Of a stretch of DNA of 36,626 nt, positions 24,185 to 32,313 are shown piece after piece (position 1 is the stretch's first letter; each line of letters begins with the position of its first letter). The notes beneath the pieces are model-generated. The model saw only the letters and a list, made by a program, of their open reading frames with translations, was not told the DNA's origin and searched no databases. Both the position numbers and the translations under genes were made by a program. This DNA is from an uncultured Chloroflexota bacterium (GTDB lineage: Bacteria > Chloroflexota > Anaerolineae > Anaerolineales > UBA4823). The stretch is taken from contig CAIQIV010000345.1 of the NCBI GenBank assembly GCA_903871905.1, positions 1 to 36,626 on the forward strand, given 5' to 3'.

Positions 24185-25254
24185 GGTTCGGCCTTCCGGA
24201 TCTGATACTTGGAGATGACGTCAGCGGTGAGCAGAAACAGCAGCACGATGGCCTGGATGGCATAAACAACTGCAACAGGAACGCCGGTAACGATCTGCAT
24301 CCGTACCGATCCGTTTGAGAGAGCGCCAAAGAAAATGGCAGCTAACACAACTCCAAAAGGATGCAGCCCTCCCAACATGGCAATAATGATTCCTGTAAAG
24401 CCGTATCCGGTAGTGATGTCCAGACGCATGCGGTGATGGAGCCCAGCCAGCTCCCCAGCTCCAGCAAGCCCAGCAATGGCTCCGCTCAGCATCATGACCA
24501 GGATTATGGTGTGCCCAATATTGGTCCCCTTGAAACGGCTGGCAGTCGGGTTTAAGCCTAAAGCGCGGATTTCAAAGCCAAAAGGCGTACGCCAAAGCAG
24601 GATGTAAAACACCAGGGCCAGCAGTAGAGCAAGGGCAAAGCCAATGTGCAGGCGGCTGTCCTGGACCAACAGGGGCAGGTACCCTGTTTTTGGCAATTCA
24701 GAAGTCTGTAAATAGAATGACTTGGGATCTTTCCATGGACCCGACAGGACAAAGGACAGCATATAGCGCGCAATGTAATTTAACATGACTGTGACGATGA
24801 TTTCGTCAATTTTCAAGCGGGCCTTTAGAAAGCCGGGTATCCAACCCCAAATTGCGCCTCCCAATGCCCCAGCAGCCAGGAGACCAGTCACCATAGCAAA
24901 TTTTGGCAGACCAGGAAGGTAAAAAACGACGGCGTAAGCGGCCATAGCCCCCAGAATTAACTGACCTTCAGCCCCGATATTCCAGATGCGGGCGCGGAAG
25001 GCGATGGTTGCTGCCAACCCGGTAAGAATGAGGGGTGTTGTCTTGACCAGTGTTTCGGTGAAAGAGGTTGGGCTGCCAAATCCACCTCCAAGAATGGCGG
25101 TAAACGCCTCCGAAAGATTGGCTTTCGCACTCATAATCAGGATGGATGAGACGACCATCGCTGCCAGAAGAGCGATCGCCAACGAGCCTGCATGAACCCA
25201 GGGGGTCACCTCCGGCCGGCGCTCAATTTTATACCCGATTCGTTCCAGGATCAT
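24178..25254 (-). CDS. BMP-type (nucleoside) ABC transporter permease 1
   Basis: The 358-residue permease is the NupP/YufP-type partner: TPLILTGLAATIAFRARIWNIGAEGQLILGAMAAY is the family hallmark, followed by LKARLKIDEIIVTVMLNYIA and a long hydrophobic core of about nine spans. Its start codon overlaps the stop of the ATPase gene by four bases (ATGA), so translation is coupled. It forms the second half of the membrane channel. Confidence 0.92.
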   Translation of the reverse strand: MILERIGYKIERRPEVTPWVHAGSLAIALLAAMVVSSILIMSAKANLSEAFTAILGGGFGSPTSFTETLVKTTPLILTGLAATIAFRARIWNIGAEGQLILGAMAAYAVVFYLPGLPKFAMVTGLLAAGALGGAIWGWIPGFLKARLKIDEIIVTVMLNYIARYMLSFVLSGPWKDPKSFYLQTSELPKTGYLPLLVQDSRLHIGFALALLLALVFYILLWRTPFGFEIRALGLNPTASRFKGTNIGHTIILVMMLSGAIAGLAGAGELAGLHHRMRLDITTGYGFTGIIIAMLGGLHPFGVVLAAIFFGALSNGSVRMQIVTGVPVAVVYAIQAIVLLFLLTADVISKYQIRKAEPC

Positions 25255-26789
25255 GTCCCCTCCCGGACCCCGGCCATGAGCAGGCCAATGCTCTGAATAT
25301 CTGCGTCCGCCTGGGCAAACTGCCCGATGATCTCACCCTTGAAGAAGACCACGATATGGTCTGATAGGCTGAGAATCTCATCCAGGTCCTCAGAAATCAG
25401 AATAATACCGACCCCTTGCTGGCGCTGTTCTAATAAACGGCGATGGACATACTCTGTAGCGCCTACATCCAGGCCGCGAGTGGTCTGGTTGGCGATCAGA
25501 CAGCGTGGTCGCGCAGAGAACTCGCGCGCCAGGATCACCTTCTGCAAATTTCCACCTGATAAGGTGCGTGTAGTTTGCAGCGGTGAGCGTGCAGCAATTT
25601 CGAATTGCTGGATGCATTCCTGGGCGAAAGCTCGAATTTTCTTGAAATCCATCAGCCCCTTCTGTTTGAACCGCTGCTCATGTTGCAGTCCCAGAATCAG
25701 GTTTTCCTCAATAGTGAAATCGGGGACCAGACCCTCTTCCAGCCGGTCTTCTGGAACCTGCGCCAGGCCCATGCGAGCGATTTCCCGGGGAGTATGCCGG
25801 GTAATCTCCTCACCAGCCAGCAGGATCTTCCCCTGTGTGGCAGGACGTACGCCCACCAGAACTTCAAAAAGTTCTTTTTGTCCGTTCCCTGAAACACCCG
25901 CAATTCCGATCACCTGGTTCTGGCGCACAACTAGGTCAATGCCGCAAACTGCCTCCTGGCCTTTATCATTCATAGCATGCAGCCCGTGGATTTCAAGAAT
26001 GGGCGGCCCAGGATTGATTTCTTCTTTTTCGACTTTGAAAACCACTTCCCGACCTACCATCAAGCGGGCTAAATCTTGGGGGGTGATATCGGCGGTTTGA
26101 ACTGTGCTGACCAGCCTGCCCTTGCGCAGCACCGAAACGCGGTCTGAGACACTCATCACCTCTTTTAGCTTGTGGGTGATAAATAAGATGGACAGTCCCT
26201 GCTGTTTCATGCGCCGCAATATGGTGAACAGCTTTTCTGCCTCCTGCGGAGTAAGCACGGCAGTTGGCTCATCAAGGATCAGCAGCTCCACGCCCATGTA
26301 AAGGGCTTTCAGAATTTCCACCCACTGTTGCTCACCCACAGAAAGCTGCCAGATGCGGGCGTTAAAATCCAGGTGCAAGTCATAGTTGTTAGCCAACTCC
26401 TTCAATCGCTTCTCAGAAGCAGGAAGGTCCAGGAAGAAGCGGGTGGATCCAACCCCGGCGATGATATTTTCTAAGACGGTCAGGGGCTGGACCAGGACAA
26501 AGTGTTGGTGTACCATGCCTATTCCCAGTTGTATGGCATCACTGGGGGAGCCCAATCGGACTTCATGCCCCTTGAAATAGATCTTTCCAGAATCGGGGGT
26601 CAAAAACCCATACAGGCATTCTGCCAATGTGGATTTTCCTGCTCCGTTTTCGCCTAACAAGCAGTGCACCTCACCTCTGGCTATTTCCAGGTGGATGCAG
26701 TCGTTCGCCGTTATCTGGGGAAAGTGCTTGGTCAGGTTGTCCAGGCGTAAGAGTGGCGGCTGGCTGGCAGGTTCTGAGGCTTGCTTCAT
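25251..26789 (-). CDS. BMP-type (nucleoside) ABC transporter ATP-binding protein with two ABC domains
   Basis: The 512-residue protein has two tandem ABC domains, as in NupO/YufO and sugar importers. Domain 1 has Walker A LLGENGAGKST, the signature LSVGEQQ and Walker B LLILDEPTAVL. Domain 2 is degenerate in its P-loop (GIAGVSGNGQKELF) and Walker B (CLIANQTTRGLD) but keeps LSGGNLQK. Such asymmetry is normal in this family. It energises import with the two permeases downstream. A hairpin lies in the 98-base gap before it. Confidence 0.93.
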   Translation of the reverse strand: MKQASEPASQPPLLRLDNLTKHFPQITANDCIHLEIARGEVHCLLGENGAGKSTLAECLYGFLTPDSGKIYFKGHEVRLGSPSDAIQLGIGMVHQHFVLVQPLTVLENIIAGVGSTRFFLDLPASEKRLKELANNYDLHLDFNARIWQLSVGEQQWVEILKALYMGVELLILDEPTAVLTPQEAEKLFTILRRMKQQGLSILFITHKLKEVMSVSDRVSVLRKGRLVSTVQTADITPQDLARLMVGREVVFKVEKEEINPGPPILEIHGLHAMNDKGQEAVCGIDLVVRQNQVIGIAGVSGNGQKELFEVLVGVRPATQGKILLAGEEITRHTPREIARMGLAQVPEDRLEEGLVPDFTIEENLILGLQHEQRFKQKGLMDFKKIRAFAQECIQQFEIAARSPLQTTRTLSGGNLQKVILAREFSARPRCLIANQTTRGLDVGATEYVHRRLLEQRQQGVGIILISEDLDEILSLSDHIVVFFKGEIIGQFAQADADIQSIGLLMAGVREGT

Positions 26790-26830
26790 GAAAGATTCAT
26801 TCCATTATCTATTCCGGGACAGGGAAGAAG

Positions 26831-26863
26831 CGCCCTGGCAGCATAAGTGCCAGCCAGGGACGC
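26831..26863 (-). terminator. Hairpin between binding-protein gene and ATPase gene
   Basis: CCCTGGC (26833-26839) and GCCAGGG (26853-26859) can pair, with further pairing of the flanking GCG/CGC. It lies in the gap after the BMP gene without a strong T-run. Such structures often lower expression of downstream transporter genes relative to the binding protein. Confidence 0.5.
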
Positions 26864-26887
26864 CTCAATATTACCACGTAAGGATGA

Positions 26888-28006
26888 TCAATCCGACTTG
26901 GGTGGACCCAGTTTTAGCTCTACTTTTAGCTTGCCGTCCAGGATATCCTGGCGCATCTGATTGACCGTCTGGAGCAGCTCGGGAGGCAGGGTTTTCTCAA
27001 AGTTGTGCCAGGGGGCGATATCCCCGGATCCCTTGCTCATTGGGAACCAGATTGGGTCCATCGGAGCATTATAAGGTTTTCCCTCCGTAGCATGTTTCCA
27101 CCATTCGTCGATCAGGTACAGGATCAGCGGATCCCATTTAAGGATGGTGCTGTTGATCACTACATCTGGCGACAGGGGATTCTGGTCCTCATATTGGCCG
27201 AAAGCAAAGACCTTCTTCTCTGCGGCTGCCTCAAAGGGTCCCTGGCGCTCGGCATAGATATGGTCGGCGCCGGCCGCGATCAGGGCGTAAGTAGCTTCCT
27301 TGGCTTTGGGAGGATCATACCAGCTTTCGATAAAGGTGATCTTGGCCTTGACATTCGGGTTGACCGCTTTGGCGCCGTCGATGTAGGCGTTGAGCACATC
27401 ATTAACGTCGTCGTAAGGGAAGCCGGCTACTGCACCAATTACGTTGGACTTTGTGTTCATGCCAGCAATGACACCCAATAAATAAGCTGGCTCATGGACA
27501 TGGTTGTACACCCAATATGCATTTCCACCCAGGGCTGAGTTTCCAGAACCGGTGAATGCCCAAAGGATGTCAGGATATTTATCTTTCAGGTTTTTTACCT
27601 GGTCGGAGTAAGAACTGGCGCCCCACAGGATCTGGTACTTTCCCGTTTCAGCATATTCACGCAGTGCGCGCTCGGCATCATCGCCCCACACATTTTCAGT
27701 ATAATCTAAGGTAATCTTCAATCCGTGCGGACTCTGGCTTTTAATGCGCTCCATGGATTGGATTAAAGCTTTATACCAGGCTTCATCTACTGTAGATCCA
27801 AAGACCGCACCAATTCTGAGCTCGGTAGGTGCAGCAGCCTGGGCCGGGGCTGTGGTCGGCGGGGTAACTGGAGCTTCTGTAGCAGCTGCAGGCGCCTGCG
27901 TGACTGCCGGAGGCGGAGGGGCTTGCGTGGCTGGTGGGGTGCAAGCCGAGAGTAACAATACGGTTACCAGGACAAGGCACAGGGTTTGCCAAAATTTCTT
28001 CAACAT
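26888..28006 (-). CDS. BMP-family substrate-binding lipoprotein
   Basis: The 372-residue protein starts with a lipoprotein signal peptide: KK, a hydrophobic stretch and the lipobox LLSAC with Cys22. A Pro/Ala/Thr/Gln-rich linker of about 40 residues follows, typical of Chloroflexota binding proteins. The mature domain begins LRIGAVFGSTVDEAWYKALIQSM and shows BMP/PnrA-like features such as ILWGASSYSDQVKNL, YPDILWAFTGSG, and 'NVIGAVAGFPYDDVNDVLNAYIDGAK'. BMP proteins capture nucleosides or related compounds at the cell surface for the coupled permeases. AAGGAGG before the ATG is a strong ribosome site. It is followed by the transporter genes and preceded, 122 bases upstream, by the corrinoid protein gene. 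Confidence 0.93.
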   Translation of the reverse strand: MLKKFWQTLCLVLVTVLLLSACTPPATQAPPPPAVTQAPAAATEAPVTPPTTAPAQAAAPTELRIGAVFGSTVDEAWYKALIQSMERIKSQSPHGLKITLDYTENVWGDDAERALREYAETGKYQILWGASSYSDQVKNLKDKYPDILWAFTGSGNSALGGNAYWVYNHVHEPAYLLGVIAGMNTKSNVIGAVAGFPYDDVNDVLNAYIDGAKAVNPNVKAKITFIESWYDPPKAKEATYALIAAGADHIYAERQGPFEAAAEKKVFAFGQYEDQNPLSPDVVINSTILKWDPLILYLIDEWWKHATEGKPYNAPMDPIWFPMSKGSGDIAPWHNFEKTLPPELLQTVNQMRQDILDGKLKVELKLGPPKSD

Positions 28007-28128
28007 GAGACATCCTCCTTACTTATCATTATCCGAGTCCAAAGGGATCTAACGATCTAGCCGAATGTTAATGTTATTGAAGATTGCTTCCTGGACTGCA
28101 GCACTCCTTTCTGTAAATATTTCTTGAC

Positions 28129-28788
28129 TCAGGTAGGGATCCCTAGCAATTTCTTGCATAAATCCACAGCCGCAGCGGCGTCCTTGGCATATCCATCGGC
28201 GCCAATTTCATTTGCCCAATCCAGGTCAATACAGCCTCCGCCGATGATTATTTTGTAATGATTGCGAGAGCCAGTCTCAACGAACAGATTCAGCGTGCTA
28301 CGCGTTGCGGGGCGCGTTGTTGTCATCAAGGCAGACATCGCTACAATATCCGCGTTTTCTTGCTGAGCAGCATCCAGGAATTTGCTTGGAGCCGCATCGC
28401 GGCCAATATCAACTACTTTGAACCCATGAGAGCTCAAAAGGGTGTTGACAATATTTTTCCCGATATCATGAATATCATTCTGTACGGTGCCGAGGACGAT
28501 GGTTCCAAGGGAGGCTGTTTTCCGTCCTGAGGCGCTGATCGCTTCCTCCAGGATGCGAGTAGCAGCCTGGGCTGCATCCCCGGCTGCCATGAGCTCGGGC
28601 AGGAAGATCTCGAATTCTTGAAACTGGCAGCCAACATCGCTGAGTGTGGGGACCAGGATGGTCTGGATCAGGTCCAGGGGATCTTCTCCCGCGGCTAATG
28701 CCTGACGGGTGAGGCTTTCGCTTTCTTCCAGCAGTCCCTGCTGCAAGGCCTCTTTCAAATCATTGCGGAATTTCTCAGAATTTCCCAT
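28129..28788 (-). CDS. Corrinoid (B12-binding) methyltransferase protein, MtmC/MtgC-like
   Basis: ATG at 28788 (MGNSEKFRNDL) is preferred over the ORF-track start, with GGAAGG nine bases upstream; length 219 residues. An N-terminal helical cap domain (QGLLEESESLTRQALAAGEDPLDLIQTILVPTLSDVG) precedes the Rossmann cobalamin domain, which has the cobalt-ligand motif NDIHDIGKNIV (D-x-H-x-x-G), then MSALMTTT and IIGGGCID. These small proteins accept a methyl group on cobalt(I) from a substrate methyltransferase and pass it on. The start overlaps the stop of the upstream MtmB-like gene by 14 bases, so the two are translationally coupled and must be partners. Confidence 0.92.
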   Translation of the reverse strand: MGNSEKFRNDLKEALQQGLLEESESLTRQALAAGEDPLDLIQTILVPTLSDVGCQFQEFEIFLPELMAAGDAAQAATRILEEAISASGRKTASLGTIVLGTVQNDIHDIGKNIVNTLLSSHGFKVVDIGRDAAPSKFLDAAQQENADIVAMSALMTTTRPATRSTLNLFVETGSRNHYKIIIGGGCIDLDWANEIGADGYAKDAAAAVDLCKKLLGIPT

Positions 28789-30181
28789 CGTAGTGTACCT
28801 TCCTCCAGCCTGCATCAAGATCAAGACCCATCTTTTTCAATTCGTCTCGCACGTGGTAGTATACACCCAGCCATTCTTCACCTGGCTCCAGGGTGTCTGC
28901 GTTGTAAAGCTGTGCAAAAGGTTTTCCCCGGTTGGGTTTTCCCAGGCAGTGTTCATAGTGACTCAGGCATTCCAGGGCGCATTCATTGACCTGGGAACGA
29001 GACATTCCCAGCGCTGCATGGGCCACTTCAGCCTGGAAGCGCGCCTCCAAGCCGCTTGTATGGTCCATTTCACTGCCGACGGTAGCCCCGACCCCATGCT
29101 GGTGCAGACCGCAAACTGCGCCAATCATTGCTCCGGCAGCCACTTCCCACAGGACATCTGGAGTGCCCAGGCCTGAGACCGGGTAAATATCGTTAACCGA
29201 AACCAGCGGGGTTTGGCTGGCCAGCGCCTGCCCGGCGACTGCCTGGATCCATAAACCCATACGGTCTGTATTATTACTGCGCATCAGGTGCATGTGACCC
29301 ATGAAGTGGTAAGAAGCGCGATAGCATATGACACCCAAAAGGTGGCTGGCAACGGTGACAATGGCGGTGCCTTCAGCCCCGCCTCCAAGTCCTCCGATTA
29401 GCGGGGTCATCAAGTCTACGATGTGCATCCCGATGCTGCTCAGGTGGGCTACACGGGACAACTGGTCGTAATTGGTTTTCAGTTCTGGCATCTGGGCGAT
29501 GAGCAGCCCGTCGGATGGACGCAGCCCAGCTTCTGGGTCCAGGCTGGCCAATTTACCCGTGCAGGTGAGGGAAACCGCATTGTCTTCAATATGCATGCCA
29601 GGGCGGCCTGCCTTGCGTACAGCCTCCCGGGCTAGTGCTGCCTCAGAGCGAGCAGCCAGGACTTCGAGCGGTGAGCCGGCGATGATTGCCTGCCCCATGT
29701 AGGTTGAGATCGAGCCATGTCCCAGGCAGTCGACCAGCGGCTCCTGGGCACAGCTTTGCAAGATCAAAGGGTGGTATCGCTCGCTGCACGGCGTGCCGGT
29801 TGGTCCGCTGTGCATCCGGCAGGGCTCGAGGCTCTCGATCTCGCGGTGTTTCTCCACCACGGTATCCTTTCCAGCTCCTAATATAACCGCATAGGGAGCA
29901 GAAGCAACGGCCTCAAGGACTTCAGCCCTGCTAAAGCGGATGCAGCGCTCGGTGCTCTGGTTGTATGCACCAAGCTCAACGAAAAGATCAAGAGCTGCCT
30001 GGAACAATCGGTAGGGTAAATCCTCTTCGGCGGGTACCAAAACTTTAGGATTGAATTTAATCTGGTACTGTTGGGTTAATTCTCGTGTGCGCCGGCTGAG
30101 TGTCCGGTCAAAATCCGCCTCACGAAGATAAGGGCCATTTTCTGAGCGTTTTACGATTTCTGGCAGCCAGTTGCTTTGCAT
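28775..30181 (-). CDS. MtmB-family corrinoid methyltransferase lacking pyrrolysine (copy 1)
   Basis: The 468-residue protein matches the monomethylamine methyltransferase MtmB along its length, recalled from methanogen sequences: an N-terminal segment with RTRELTQQYQIKF, LGAGKDTVV, SGPTGTPCSERYHPL, SPLEVLAARSEA, AGRPGMHIEDNAV, and near the C-terminus GLEARFQAEVAHAALG. In Methanosarcina MtmB the segment after GRPGMGV holds pyrrolysine encoded by an in-frame TAG; here that position is Glu199 (codon GAA, 29585-29587), with no internal stop. Fold and length are kept but substrate chemistry must differ from methylamine. It is the first gene of the leftward series and overlaps the corrinoid protein gene. 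GGAG lies eight bases before the ATG. Substrate unknown. Confidence 0.85.
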   Translation of the reverse strand: MQSNWLPEIVKRSENGPYLREADFDRTLSRRTRELTQQYQIKFNPKVLVPAEEDLPYRLFQAALDLFVELGAYNQSTERCIRFSRAEVLEAVASAPYAVILGAGKDTVVEKHREIESLEPCRMHSGPTGTPCSERYHPLILQSCAQEPLVDCLGHGSISTYMGQAIIAGSPLEVLAARSEAALAREAVRKAGRPGMHIEDNAVSLTCTGKLASLDPEAGLRPSDGLLIAQMPELKTNYDQLSRVAHLSSIGMHIVDLMTPLIGGLGGGAEGTAIVTVASHLLGVICYRASYHFMGHMHLMRSNNTDRMGLWIQAVAGQALASQTPLVSVNDIYPVSGLGTPDVLWEVAAGAMIGAVCGLHQHGVGATVGSEMDHTSGLEARFQAEVAHAALGMSRSQVNECALECLSHYEHCLGKPNRGKPFAQLYNADTLEPGEEWLGVYYHVRDELKKMGLDLDAGWRKVHYDGKF

Positions 30182-30289
30182 CTCTATTGCTCCGGGTAGT
30201 TATAGGGGTTCAATGGTGGTGTTCCCATAAACTCTATGGCTATTTGTTAAGGATGATTCGGACAATTGAACGATAGCTTTGTAGATCGT

Positions 30290-30326
30290 ATTCTCGGTCA
30301 AACCGAGAATCAAGTGACAATTGTCA
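30290..30326. promoter_or_regulatory. Two adjacent palindromes in the divergent methyltransferase control region
   Basis: ATTCTCGGT and ACCGAGAAT (30290-30310) form a perfect 9-bp inverted repeat with a 3-base centre. Four bases further, TGACAATTGTCA (30315-30326) is a perfect 12-base palindrome. Both lie between the MtmB-like gene and the TetR-fusion gene and are the right size for TetR dimers. They are candidate operators. Confidence 0.6.
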
Positions 30327-30350
30327 TCGTTAAAAAGGGTATTATTCCAC

Positions 30351-30380
30351 TTGAAATTGGTATTCTGAGGGAAATATGAT
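30351..30380 (+). promoter_or_regulatory. Candidate promoter for the TetR-fusion gene
   Basis: TTGAAA (30351-30356) and TATGAT (30375-30380) are spaced 18 bases apart, about 85 bases before the start codon and just downstream of the two palindromes. Confidence 0.5.
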
Positions 30381-30465
30381 TGGGTAATTCGCCAAGGTGA
30401 TACTTGAATAGAATTATTGTGTTTAATAAGTGCTGCGACCCGTCGCAAAAGAAAGGATGGTGATC

Positions 30466-31401
30466 ATGAATGGTTCAGCCAACCAGGAGTTTGTATTCAC
30501 GCGCCAGATCATCCTCAGCGCGGCAAAAAATGTGTTGGCGACAAGGAAGGTGAGTGGGACACGCATGCGCCAGGTTGCAGATCGTGCAGGGATCAGCCTG
30601 GGAACTTTGCATTATTATTTCACCTCCAAAACTGGCTTGCTGCTGGCTGTCCTGGATGATATGCAGCGGTTTTTTGAAATGCGCCAAACCCAGTTGATGG
30701 CTCATGATCTGGATGTGTTGGAAAAGGTCAGGTTATTTTCGTCGCAGCAGCAGCAACTCCTGGAGGATTTGCCGCAAGTGGAGGAGATCTTCCTTGATTT
30801 TTGGGGGCAAGCATTAGTGGATGAGCAGATCCAGGAGAAGATTCGGGCAATGTATTCTGCCTGGCGCAAGGATATTTTTATTTCGGTCCAGATGGGGGTT
30901 GATCAAGGGATATTCAATCCGGGTAGGGCATCCCTCGCTCCTTATCTACTGGTTTCGATGATGGAAGGGACTGCGCTGCAATACCTGCTGGACGAAGAAC
31001 AAGTGAACCTGGAGGAGATGTTCCAGGCGGTGTACCAGCTTATTATCCACTGGCTGCAAGGAGGAGAAGTTGTATCAGAAAGAATTGATCCTATGGCAAT
31101 GGATACAATGGGAAGGAAGAAGTATCCCAGCGACATTTCTGATGAGCAGTGGGAAAAGCTGAAAGGGGTCCTGCCAACGGCAAAAGGAGGGGGACGTCCG
31201 CGTTCCACGGACCTGCGGGAGGTGGTCAACGCACTGCTTTACCTCGCAGCTGTGCGCTGTCCCTGGCGCATGCTGCCACATGATTTGCCTGGCTGGCAAA
31301 CGGTATATGCTTACGCTCGGCAGTGGGAGCAGGCAGGGGTGCTGGAAAAAGTCAGTAACCTTCTTGGAATAGACCGGATAAATTTCATGGTTGGACAGTG
31401 A
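30466..31401 (+). CDS. TetR-family regulator fused to an IS5-family transposase N-terminal (DUF4096-like) domain
   Basis: ATG 30466, nine bases after GAAAGG, is the best start (311 residues); the ORF track uses an upstream GTG. Residues about 10-200 form a TetR protein with helix-turn-helix GTRMRQVADRAGISLGTLHYYF and a ligand domain (FLDFWGQALVDEQIQEKIRAMYSAW) paralogous to the TetR at 22568. From about residue 215 the same frame continues MGRKKYPSDISDEQWEKL, then GGGRPRSTDLREVVNALLY and CPWRMLPHDLPGWQTVYAYAR, which is the N-terminal domain of IS5-family transposases, including the element's own usual start. The catalytic DDE domain is absent. It probably regulates the two divergent methyltransferase units; the extra domain may add DNA binding or oligomerisation. 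No frame break is visible at the junction. Confidence 0.9.
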   Translation: MNGSANQEFVFTRQIILSAAKNVLATRKVSGTRMRQVADRAGISLGTLHYYFTSKTGLLLAVLDDMQRFFEMRQTQLMAHDLDVLEKVRLFSSQQQQLLEDLPQVEEIFLDFWGQALVDEQIQEKIRAMYSAWRKDIFISVQMGVDQGIFNPGRASLAPYLLVSMMEGTALQYLLDEEQVNLEEMFQAVYQLIIHWLQGGEVVSERIDPMAMDTMGRKKYPSDISDEQWEKLKGVLPTAKGGGRPRSTDLREVVNALLYLAAVRCPWRMLPHDLPGWQTVYAYARQWEQAGVLEKVSNLLGIDRINFMVGQ

Positions 31402-31412
31402 GAAGGGGCCGA

Positions 31413-31441
31413 GCTATCAGAAACGGAGCCAATTTGATAGC
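31413..31441. repeat. Inverted repeat after the TetR-fusion gene
   Basis: GCTATCA and TGATAGC are separated by 15 bases, starting 11 bases after the stop codon. It may be a weak terminator or a trace of the mobile element that donated the C-terminal domain; no T-run follows. Confidence 0.4.
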
Positions 31442-31471
31442 GGGAATAAATTAATCTTGATGAACTCAATC

Positions 31472-31509
31472 TTGACAATCTGAACAATTATCTGTATACT
31501 AAAATTAGT
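31472..31509 (+). promoter_or_regulatory. Strong promoter for the rightward corrinoid methyltransferase unit
   Basis: TTGACA (31472-31477) and TATACT (31495-31500) are separated by exactly 17 bases. The short inverted repeat ACTAA-AA-TTAGT (31498-31509) overlaps the -10 and likely start site and could serve as an operator. The leader to the corrinoid gene is about 140 bases. Confidence 0.75.
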
Positions 31510-31648
31510 TCGGTCAGTTAATCAAAAATCAAACAGGTAATCCCATTCTATCGAGGCACAGGAGGTCACCTCTCACGTAAATGCACCAGTTCCACCGATG
31601 CGGATTTCGTATAGTTTATTAATCGCAAGCGAAAAGGAGTTTCCTGTA

Positions 31649-32311
31649 ATGATCCCCGCCCAAATTGCTGAAAAATTGAGTCTTGCCCTGGAGCAGGGCG
31701 ATAAGGATGCCGCAGTCGCGGCAACAAAAGAAGCCCTGGAACAGGGTGTGGCCCCAGTGCTACTGGTGCAAGAGGTTATTGTGCCGGCCCTGACGCGGGT
31801 CGGAGATGCGTTTGAGAACCTGGATATTTTCCTGCCAGAATTGATGGCTGCAGGAGAAGCGGGCAATGCATGCACGGCATTGATTGAACAAGCCATTTTG
31901 AAAAGCGGCGACCAGATGCGATCCGAAGGCACGGTGGTGCTGGGTACCGTCAAGGGGGATATCCATGATATTGGCAAGAACATTGTTGCCAGCTTGTTGA
32001 AGGCCCAGGGATTCAAGGTATTTGACCTGGGGAAAGACGTTTCTGCAGCCGCCTTCATCGACGCCGCCGAGACCAATAATGCGGATATCATCGCTGCCTC
32101 AGCACTGATGAGCATCACCCGCGCCGGCGCCCGGGATGTGGCCGTACTGCTGCGCGACCGGGGGATGAAAGATAAATACTTCTATATCGTGGGGGGCGGT
32201 TCGATTTCACAAGATTATGCAGATGAGATCGGCGCAAATGGTTTTTCGGAAACTGGCAGCGGGGCAGTCGAACTGGCGAAATCCCTGATGGCCAAAAAGA
32301 GAGGAGCTTAG
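31649..32311 (+). CDS. Corrinoid (B12-binding) methyltransferase protein, MtmC/MtgC-like (copy 2)
   Basis: ATG 31649 is chosen because AAAAGGAG lies nine bases upstream; length 220 residues. The layout equals that of the protein at 28129: N-terminal helical cap with VAPVLLVQEVIVPALTRVGDAF, cobalamin motif GDIHDIGKNIVASLL, then ASALMSITR and YIVGGGSIS. The histidine of D-x-H-x-x-G is the lower cobalt ligand. It is followed by an MtmB-like gene with a 2-base gap, so the pair is co-translated. Sequence differs enough from copy 1 that the duplication is old. Confidence 0.93.
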   Translation: MIPAQIAEKLSLALEQGDKDAAVAATKEALEQGVAPVLLVQEVIVPALTRVGDAFENLDIFLPELMAAGEAGNACTALIEQAILKSGDQMRSEGTVVLGTVKGDIHDIGKNIVASLLKAQGFKVFDLGKDVSAAAFIDAAETNNADIIAASALMSITRAGARDVAVLLRDRGMKDKYFYIVGGGSISQDYADEIGANGFSETGSGAVELAKSLMAKKRGA

Positions 32312-32313
32312 CC

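Noticed and set aside
25327-26100. 257-residue plus-strand ORF opposite the ABC ATPase gene
   Set aside because: Antisense shadow of a clearly conserved ATPase; the translation has no family resemblance and is rich in Arg, Ser and Cys as expected for a shadow frame.
28134-28145. TAGGGATCCCTA palindrome at the end of the first corrinoid gene
   Set aside because: A 12-base palindrome at the 3' end of a coding sequence, with no T-run and no promoter next to it; likely chance.
31108-31401. Intact IS5-family insertion sequence
   Set aside because: Only the N-terminal transposase domain is present, in frame with TetR. No DDE domain and no flanking terminal repeats or target duplication could be seen.
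31581-31622. Short leader peptide (about 13 codons) before the second corrinoid gene
   Set aside because: The nearest ribosome-like GGAGG is about 15 bases from its ATG, too far, and the peptide shows no run of regulatory codons.
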